DNA from: Nocardioidaceae bacterium
GTDB taxonomy: Bacteria > Actinomycetota > Actinomycetes > Propionibacteriales > Nocardioidaceae
Direction: 5' to 3'
Assembly (NCBI GenBank): GCA_020636935.1
Contig: JACJWW010000015.1
Coordinates: forward strand, 1-38,541
Length of the DNA: 38,541 nucleotides
The position numbers and the translations under genes were made by a program. The notes beneath the pieces were generated by a model. The model did not search any database and had not been told where the DNA came from. It was given only the letters and a program-made list of their open reading frames with translations. The stretch's first letter is position 1. Every line of letters starts with the position of its first letter. Below are positions 33,816 to 38,541 of this stretch, piece after piece.

Positions 33816-35054
33816 TCAGGGCAGATACTTGACCGGCATCTCCTTGATGCCATTGATCCAGGCATGGCGCAACCTGCGGGCCTCACCATTGGGGGCGAGA
33901 TTGGGCATCTTGTCAGCGATGGTGTTGAACATGATCTCAACCTCGAGTCGAGCGAGATTGGCGCCGATGCAGTAGTGAGCACCGTGCCCACCAAAGGCAA
34001 GATGAGGGTTGGGATCACGCATGATGTCGAACTTGTTGGGATCGGTGAAGACCTCGTCATCACGGTTGCCGCTCCCGTAGAAGATGCCGACGCGCTGGCC
34101 CTTCTTGACCAACTGTCCGCCAACCTCGACGTCGCGCAACGCCGTACGCTGGAACACGGTCACAGGGGTGGCCCAACGGATGATTTCGTCCACTGCTGAG
34201 GCCGGCCGCTCCCGCTTGTACAACTCCCATTGATCGGGATTGTCGAAGAAGGCCTTGAGCCCATGAGTGATTGCATTTCGGGTGGTCTCATTGCCCGCGA
34301 CTGCCAACAGGATCACAAAATAGCCGAACTCGTCGTCAGTGAGCGCGCCACTACCATCTGAGCCAGCCTGAACCAGCTTGGTGACAATGTCTTCGCGGGG
34401 CTCCTTACGGCGCTCATCCGCAAGACCCATGGCATAGGCGAGGATCTCAGCGGCTGCCACGTCGGGCTCGCCACTGAAATCAGGGTCGTCATAGGCGAGC
34501 ATCTGGTTGGTCCAGTCAAAGACCTTGCGGCGGTCTTCCTGGGGCACGCCCATCAAGTCGGCGATTGCCTGGAGTGGCAATTCGGCTGCCACCTCAGAAA
34601 CGAAATCACCTTCACCTCGCTCGAGAGCTTCATCCACGATGCGGTTGGCGCGCTCTTGCAGACTCTCGTGGAGTAGCCCAATGGCTTTTGGAGTGAAGCC
34701 TCTGCTGATGATCTGACGCGTGGTGGTGTGCAGCGGCGGATCCTGGTTGACCAGCATGACCCGCTGGAGCTCAACTTGGTCGCGAGTCATATCGGGTGCG
34801 AACCGGATGATCACGCCATTCTCGGTTGCCGAGAAGTCCGTGCTGTTCTTTGAGACTGCCGAGATGTCCTCGTGACGCGACACCGCCCAAAAACCACCGT
34901 CGAAGAAGCCCGCACAAGCCGCATCATCTTGAGACACCCACCAGACAGGCGCGTTCTTGCGGAGCTCCAAGAACTCCTGCAATGGGATCGCCTTCTCGTT
35001 CTGAACAGGGTCTGTCGGATCAAATCCGGGCTTGATATTTGGAACTACTGACAC
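33816..35054 (-). CDS. CYP125-like cytochrome P450 (copy 1)
   Basis: Encodes 412 residues. I-helix LLAVAGNETTRNAITHG, K-helix EIIRWATPV (ExxR) and haem loop FGGHGAHYCIGANLAR with the ligand Cys362 are intact. GFFDGGFWAVSRHEDI and ENGVIIRFAPD resemble CYP125, which hydroxylates and oxidises C26 of cholest-4-en-3-one. GTG at 35054 is chosen: GGAGG lies 6 bases upstream, and the longer frame to 35081 would run into the operator. The redox partner is not in this window. It shares an operator with copy 2 on the other strand; the two may divide substrates (cholesterol versus C24-branched sterols) or stereochemistry. Confidence 0.9.
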   Translation of the reverse strand: MSVVPNIKPGFDPTDPVQNEKAIPLQEFLELRKNAPVWWVSQDDAACAGFFDGGFWAVSRHEDISAVSKNSTDFSATENGVIIRFAPDMTRDQVELQRVMLVNQDPPLHTTTRQIISRGFTPKAIGLLHESLQERANRIVDEALERGEGDFVSEVAAELPLQAIADLMGVPQEDRRKVFDWTNQMLAYDDPDFSGEPDVAAAEILAYAMGLADERRKEPREDIVTKLVQAGSDGSGALTDDEFGYFVILLAVAGNETTRNAITHGLKAFFDNPDQWELYKRERPASAVDEIIRWATPVTVFQRTALRDVEVGGQLVKKGQRVGIFYGSGNRDDEVFTDPNKFDIMRDPNPHLAFGGHGAHYCIGANLARLEVEIMFNTIADKMPNLAPNGEARRLRHAWINGIKEMPVKYLP

Positions 35055-35073
35055 AGTCACCCTCCACATTTTC

Positions 35074-35087
35074 TGAAACACGTTCTA
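35074..35087. promoter_or_regulatory. KstR operator between the two P450 genes
   Basis: TGAAACACGTTCTA matches TnnAACnnGTTnnA exactly. It lies 9 bases upstream of the Shine-Dalgarno of the minus-strand P450, so repression of that gene is expected, and it overlaps the putative -10 of the plus-strand cyp125. Confidence 0.86.
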
Positions 35088-35091
35088 GTAT
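35086..35091 (+). promoter_or_regulatory. Putative -10 box of cyp125 copy 2
   Basis: TAGTAT continues the KstR palindrome on the plus strand in the same register as at the other operators. Transcription would start near 35098, giving a leader of about 90 bases before ATG 35190, which has its own GAGGAG ribosome-binding site. Confidence 0.5.
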
Positions 35092-35189
35092 GTGGTGACA
35101 CTACATACCGACAGTTGGTTTTGGAAGAGCAAAATGCGACCGGCGTCACACAATGTGCCCAGCGGTTGCCCGACCTGAGGAGTACGACC

Positions 35190-36431
35190 ATGACCGTGAA
35201 TCTGCCTGAGGGCTTCGATTTCACAGATCCCGCTCTGTATGCCGAGCGGTTGCCCTATGCAGAGTGGGCCGAGGTGCGCAAGAACGCTCCGGTCTATTGG
35301 AACGCAAAAGCGCCCGGCGTCGATGGTTTCGATGATGACGGCTACTGGGTGGTCAGCAAGCTCGATGACATCAAAGACATTTCCCGCCGTACTGGCACCG
35401 ACTTCTCCGCCGGCGAGAACTCCGCCGTACCGCGCTACGCACCAGGCACCGATCGCGCCATCATCACCGACATGCTCGGAAACCTGATCCTCAACCAGGA
35501 CGGCGATGGCCACACCACGCGTCGTCGGATCATCTCCAAGGGATTCACCCCGCGCAATGTTGCTCTCTTGCGCGACAAGCTTCATGACCGTGCCTACAAG
35601 ATCGTCAACGAGGCCCTCGAACAAGGCGAAGGCGACTTCATCACCTACGTCGCCTCCGAGCTCCCATTGCAGACCATCGCTGAGATGATCGGCGTACCTC
35701 AAGATGAGCGCCACAAGCTCTTCGAGTGGTCAAACCTGATGACCTCCTATGACGTGCCCGAGCTCGCCGAGGAGTCGACCGCTGCTGCGACCGAACTCTT
35801 GGCCTACGCCTACACCATGGCCGAGGACCGGGCAGCCAATCCGCAAGACGACTTGGTGACCAAGCTGATCCAGGCCGACGTCGATGGCGAGAAGCTCACC
35901 TCTGAGGAGTTCGGCTGGTTTGTCGCCTTGCTCGCTGTCGCTGGCAACGAAACCACCCGCAACGCAACCACTCACGGCATGCGTGCCTTCTTGGCCAACC
36001 CCGAGCAGTGGGAGCTCTTCAAGAAGGAGCGCCCCGAGACGACGTACAACGAGATCTTGCGCTGGGCCTCGCCGGTCAGCAGCTTCCAGCGCACCGCCAT
36101 GCACGACACCACCGTGCGCGGCGTTGAGATCAAGAAGGGCCAGCGCGTCGTACTGATGTACGGCTCAGCCAACTTCGACGAGGACCACTTCGAGGACCCG
36201 TTTACCTTCAACATCTTGCGCGAGAACAACGAGCACGTTGCCTTCGGCGGCCCAGGCCCGCACTTCTGCTTGGGCACCAACCTCGCTCGTTTGCAGATCG
36301 AACTGATCTTCAATGCGATCGCCGACGTCATCCCAGACATCTCTTCACTCAGCGACATCGTGCGAGTGCGTTCGGGATGGCTCAACGGAGTCAGCACCTG
36401 GAAGACCAGTTTCTGCCCGGTCGCACACTGA
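35190..36431 (+). CDS. cyp125: CYP125-family steroid C26 monooxygenase (copy 2)
   Basis: Encodes 413 residues. PEGFDFTDPALYAERLP, the I-helix LLAVAGNETTRN, ExxR in NEILRWASPV, KKGQRVVLMYGSANFDE, the haem loop FGGPGPHFCLGTNLAR with Cys360, and the CPVAH tail match mycobacterial CYP125A1. CYP125 oxidises the sterol side-chain terminus to the acid that FadD19 activates. ATG 35190 has GAGGAG 8 bases upstream; the open frame starts 25 codons earlier without support. fadA5 follows 31 bases downstream on the same strand, whereas in M. tuberculosis cyp125 and fadA5 are divergent. Confidence 0.92.
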   Translation: MTVNLPEGFDFTDPALYAERLPYAEWAEVRKNAPVYWNAKAPGVDGFDDDGYWVVSKLDDIKDISRRTGTDFSAGENSAVPRYAPGTDRAIITDMLGNLILNQDGDGHTTRRRIISKGFTPRNVALLRDKLHDRAYKIVNEALEQGEGDFITYVASELPLQTIAEMIGVPQDERHKLFEWSNLMTSYDVPELAEESTAAATELLAYAYTMAEDRAANPQDDLVTKLIQADVDGEKLTSEEFGWFVALLAVAGNETTRNATTHGMRAFLANPEQWELFKKERPETTYNEILRWASPVSSFQRTAMHDTTVRGVEIKKGQRVVLMYGSANFDEDHFEDPFTFNILRENNEHVAFGGPGPHFCLGTNLARLQIELIFNAIADVIPDISSLSDIVRVRSGWLNGVSTWKTSFCPVAH

Positions 36432-36462
36432 TTCATCACCCCCACGAGTTGTAGAGGAATAC

Positions 36463-37629
36463 ATGGGAACCCCCGTAATTGTTGATGCTGTACGCACTCC
36501 CTTGGGCAAGCGAAAGGGTGGACTCGCCGGAGTCCACCCTGGGGAGTTGCTTGGCTTCGTCCAGACCGAGGTGCTCAAGCGAGCCGGTGTTGACGCCGAA
36601 ATGGTTGAGCAGATCGTCGGCGGTTGTGTCTCACAGGCCGGCGAGCAGTCCAATGACATGGTGCGGCGCGCTTGGCTACATGCTGGCCAGCCTCAGCACA
36701 CTGGCGCCACCACCATCGATGCTCAATGTGGTTCGGGACAGCAGGCCGCTGCCTTCATCCACGACATGGTCAAAGCCGACACCATCAAGGTAGGTATTGC
36801 TTGCGGCGTGGAGTCCATGAGCCGGATCCCTTTGGGCGCCAATGTGCCCGAGGGTGCCGGCAACCCACGGCCTGATTCGTGGTCGATCGACATGCCCAAC
36901 CAGTTTGAGGGCGCCGACCGAATCGCCAAGAACCGTGGGCTTGGTCGCAGCGACCTCGATGCCTTTGGGATGGAGTCACAGCGCAAGGCTGCAAATGCCT
37001 GGGCCGAAGACCGCTTCACCAGGGAGATCGCTCCCCTTGAGGCGCCGGTCATCGACAAGGAGACTGGCAAGCCCACTGGCGAAATCAAGTTGGTCAGCCG
37101 CGATGAAGGGCTGCGCGAGACCACGATGGAAGGGCTCGCTGGCCTCCGCACGGTCATGCCTGATGGGCTGCACACCGCCGGCTCCTCCTCGCAAATCAGT
37201 GACGGCGCATCCGCTTGCCTGATCATGGACTCAGACTTGGCCGCCTCGCTGGGGTTGAAGCCCCGCGCACGCATCGTTGACCACGTGTTGGTCGGGTCAG
37301 ATCCCTACTACCACCTCGACGGGCCAATCGACGCAACCAATCGTTTGCTCCAGCGCACCGGCATGTCGATGAGCGACTTTGACCTATTTGAGGTCAACGA
37401 AGCCTTCGCCGCTGTGGTGTTGTCCTGGGCTCAGCAGACCAAGGCCGACCTGTCCAAGGTCAATGTCAACGGTGGCGCAATTGCCTTGGGTCACCCAGTT
37501 GGTTCGACGGGTGTTCGCCTGATCACCACTGCACTTCATGAGTTGGAGCGCACCGACAAGCAGCGTGCCCTCATCTCGATGTGCGCGGGTGGCGCAATGG
37601 CCACCGGCACCATAATCGAGAGGATCTGA
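36463..37629 (+). CDS. fadA5: Steroid acyl-CoA thiolase FadA5
   Basis: Encodes 388 residues. FadA5 cleaves 3-oxosteroid-CoA side-chain intermediates, releasing acetyl- or propionyl-CoA. Catalytic residues are all present: nucleophile Cys89 in DAQCGSGQQ, His344 in GHPVG and Cys374 in MCAGGAMATG, followed by the terminal GTIIERI found in FadA5. VRTPLGKRKGG, SWSIDMPNQFEGADRIAK and VGSDPYYHLDGP also match. AGAGGA lies about 6 bases before ATG 36463. It contrasts with Ltp3/Ltp4, which have lost the nucleophile, so true thiolysis in this locus rests on FadA5. Confidence 0.94.
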   Translation: MGTPVIVDAVRTPLGKRKGGLAGVHPGELLGFVQTEVLKRAGVDAEMVEQIVGGCVSQAGEQSNDMVRRAWLHAGQPQHTGATTIDAQCGSGQQAAAFIHDMVKADTIKVGIACGVESMSRIPLGANVPEGAGNPRPDSWSIDMPNQFEGADRIAKNRGLGRSDLDAFGMESQRKAANAWAEDRFTREIAPLEAPVIDKETGKPTGEIKLVSRDEGLRETTMEGLAGLRTVMPDGLHTAGSSSQISDGASACLIMDSDLAASLGLKPRARIVDHVLVGSDPYYHLDGPIDATNRLLQRTGMSMSDFDLFEVNEAFAAVVLSWAQQTKADLSKVNVNGGAIALGHPVGSTGVRLITTALHELERTDKQRALISMCAGGAMATGTIIERI

Positions 37630-37631
37630 GC

Positions 37632-38541
37632 GTGAGCTGGACCTGGAGCGAGGACGACCTCGCTGTGAAGCAGGCTGTCCGCGACTTTGTTGACAAGCAG
37701 ATCCGGCCTCGTCACGACGACCTCGAGCACGGCGACCTACCGCCGTACGACGTCGTACGCGAGTTTTACGCTGCCTTCGGGATCGCTGATGCTGCAGCGG
37801 AGAAGTTCGATTGGGATATCGCTGCCGCTGAGGCAAAGGAGCGTGGCGAGGAGCCCCCAACCGAGGATCCCGGCGGGCTTGACCCGGCAATGTCGGCAAT
37901 TGCCAATATCGAGTTGGTCAAGGTAGTGCCCGGAATTCCCACCGCGATCGGAGTTTCGGTCGGTCTGGCGGCTGGCACGATCAACTCGCTGGGCACGACA
38001 GAGCAGCGCAAGCGGTGGGCCCGCGACCTCCTCACCTTCGAGAAGGTCGGTGCTTGGGCGATCACCGAGCCTGACGCTGGCTCAAATGCATTCGGCGCCA
38101 TGCGTACGACGGTCAAACCTGATGGTGATGAGTTCATCCTCAACGGGCAGAAGACATTCATCACCAATGGCCCCTACGCCGATACGATGGTCGTCTATGC
38201 CAAGTTGGACGATGGTTCGGGAGTGGATCGGCGCGACCAACCTGTGCTGCCGTTTGTGCTTGACAAGGGCATGGAGGGTCTCACTCAGGGCAACCCCTTC
38301 CACAAGATGGGGAATCACTCCTCCCCGACCGGCGAGTTGTTCTTCGAGAACATCCGCTTGGGTCGTGACCGGTTGCTGGCTGGAAAGCCGGGGTCGGATG
38401 GTCGCGAGTCGGCGAAGGCCAACTTCGTGGCCGAACGCGTTGGCATGGCCACTTTTTCCCTCGGCATCATCGAGGAATGCCAGCGCCTGTCAATCGACTA
38501 TGCCAAGACCCGGATGCTCTATGGCAAGCCGATCGGCGAAC
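37632..38541 (+). CDS. Acyl-CoA dehydrogenase, 3'-truncated by window edge
   Basis: The frame is open from GTG 37632 to the end of the window (303 codons). The start lies two bases after the fadA5 stop. SWTWSEDDLAVKQAVRDFVDK begins a typical helical N-terminal domain; GAWAITEPDAGSNAFGAM and LNGQKTFITNGPYADTMVVYA are the FAD/substrate-binding beta domain; YAKTRMLYGKPIGE is the usual C-terminal-domain entry. An unusual Glu/Pro-rich insert (about residues 65-85, AKERGEEPPTEDPGG) sits in the N-terminal domain. It follows cyp125-fadA5 in one operon, so a steroid-CoA substrate is likely. I cannot assign it to a particular FadE number. Confidence 0.88.
   Translation, partial: MSWTWSEDDLAVKQAVRDFVDKQIRPRHDDLEHGDLPPYDVVREFYAAFGIADAAAEKFDWDIAAAEAKERGEEPPTEDPGGLDPAMSAIANIELVKVVPGIPTAIGVSVGLAAGTINSLGTTEQRKRWARDLLTFEKVGAWAITEPDAGSNAFGAMRTTVKPDGDEFILNGQKTFITNGPYADTMVVYAKLDDGSGVDRRDQPVLPFVLDKGMEGLTQGNPFHKMGNHSSPTGELFFENIRLGRDRLLAGKPGSDGRESAKANFVAERVGMATFSLGIIEECQRLSIDYAKTRMLYGKPIGE

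Noticed and set aside
36432..36462. KstR operator upstream of fadA5
   Set aside because: The 31-base gap has no matching palindrome; fadA5 is better explained as part of the cyp125 transcript.
12451..38541. Mobile element or genomic island boundary around the sterol cluster
   Set aside because: No integrase, transposase, tRNA, direct repeat or composition break is visible; the genes look native to the chromosome.

Overview
The window is chromosomal DNA of an actinobacterium (Actinomycetota). The evidence is an RbpA start at the left edge, WhiA, the order secG-tpiA-pgk-gap-whiA-yvcK-rapZ-uvrC-uvrA, and a sterol-degradation gene set that closely resembles the mycobacterial/rhodococcal one. G+C looks roughly 60% by eye. 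Genes are packed tightly: no gene-free stretch exceeds 300 bases, and the longest gaps (about 80-135 b) sit between divergent genes or upstream of transcription units. I saw no rRNA, tRNA, CRISPR array, insertion sequence or phage gene. Genus and family cannot be fixed from this window; compact spacing with moderate G+C would fit an environmental (for example aquatic) lineage, but that is inference.

Region 1 (1-12.4 kb) is conserved housekeeping. A minus-strand run reads uvrA, a Rieske lipoprotein, uvrC, rapZ, yvcK, whiA, gap, pgk, tpiA, secG and the first 15 codons of rbpA. It covers nucleotide excision repair, cell-envelope/sporulation-type regulators, lower glycolysis and protein export. 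A metallo-beta-lactamase-fold hydrolase diverges from uvrA.

Region 2 (12.4-16.6 kb) holds a secreted endonuclease/exonuclease/phosphatase-fold protein with an odd C-terminus, then a three-gene overlapping minus-strand operon kshA - 99-residue unknown - kshB. KshA and KshB are the two components of 3-ketosteroid 9-alpha-hydroxylase, which opens sterol ring B.

Region 3 (16.6-38.5 kb) is a sterol side-chain catabolism cluster. It contains fadE26-fadE27-fadD17, fadD19 with an IpdC-like flavoprotein, echA19, a small secreted protein, a fadD8-like ligase, an SDR with a CMD-like partner, an F420-type LLM oxidoreductase, a tandem-DUF35 protein with ltp4 and ltp3, a YwiC-like membrane protein, a double-hotdog thioesterase, two divergent CYP125-like P450s, fadA5, and an acyl-CoA dehydrogenase cut by the right edge. 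Together these cover terminal hydroxylation/oxidation (P450), CoA activation (FadD19, FadD17, FadD8-like), dehydrogenation (FadE26/27), hydration (EchA19), C-C cleavage (FadA5 thiolase, Ltp3/Ltp4 aldolase-type proteins) and ring attack (KshAB).

Five divergent junctions carry a palindrome of the KstR type (TnnAACnnGTTnnA, three exact and two with one mismatch). In every case it runs directly into a TAGTNT hexamer placed like a -10 box. At fadD19 and the fadD8-like gene the hexamer lies exactly 7 nt from an ATG, which points to leaderless transcripts shut off by KstR. No kstR gene, mce4 transporter, kstD or hsa ring-degradation gene lies inside the window.
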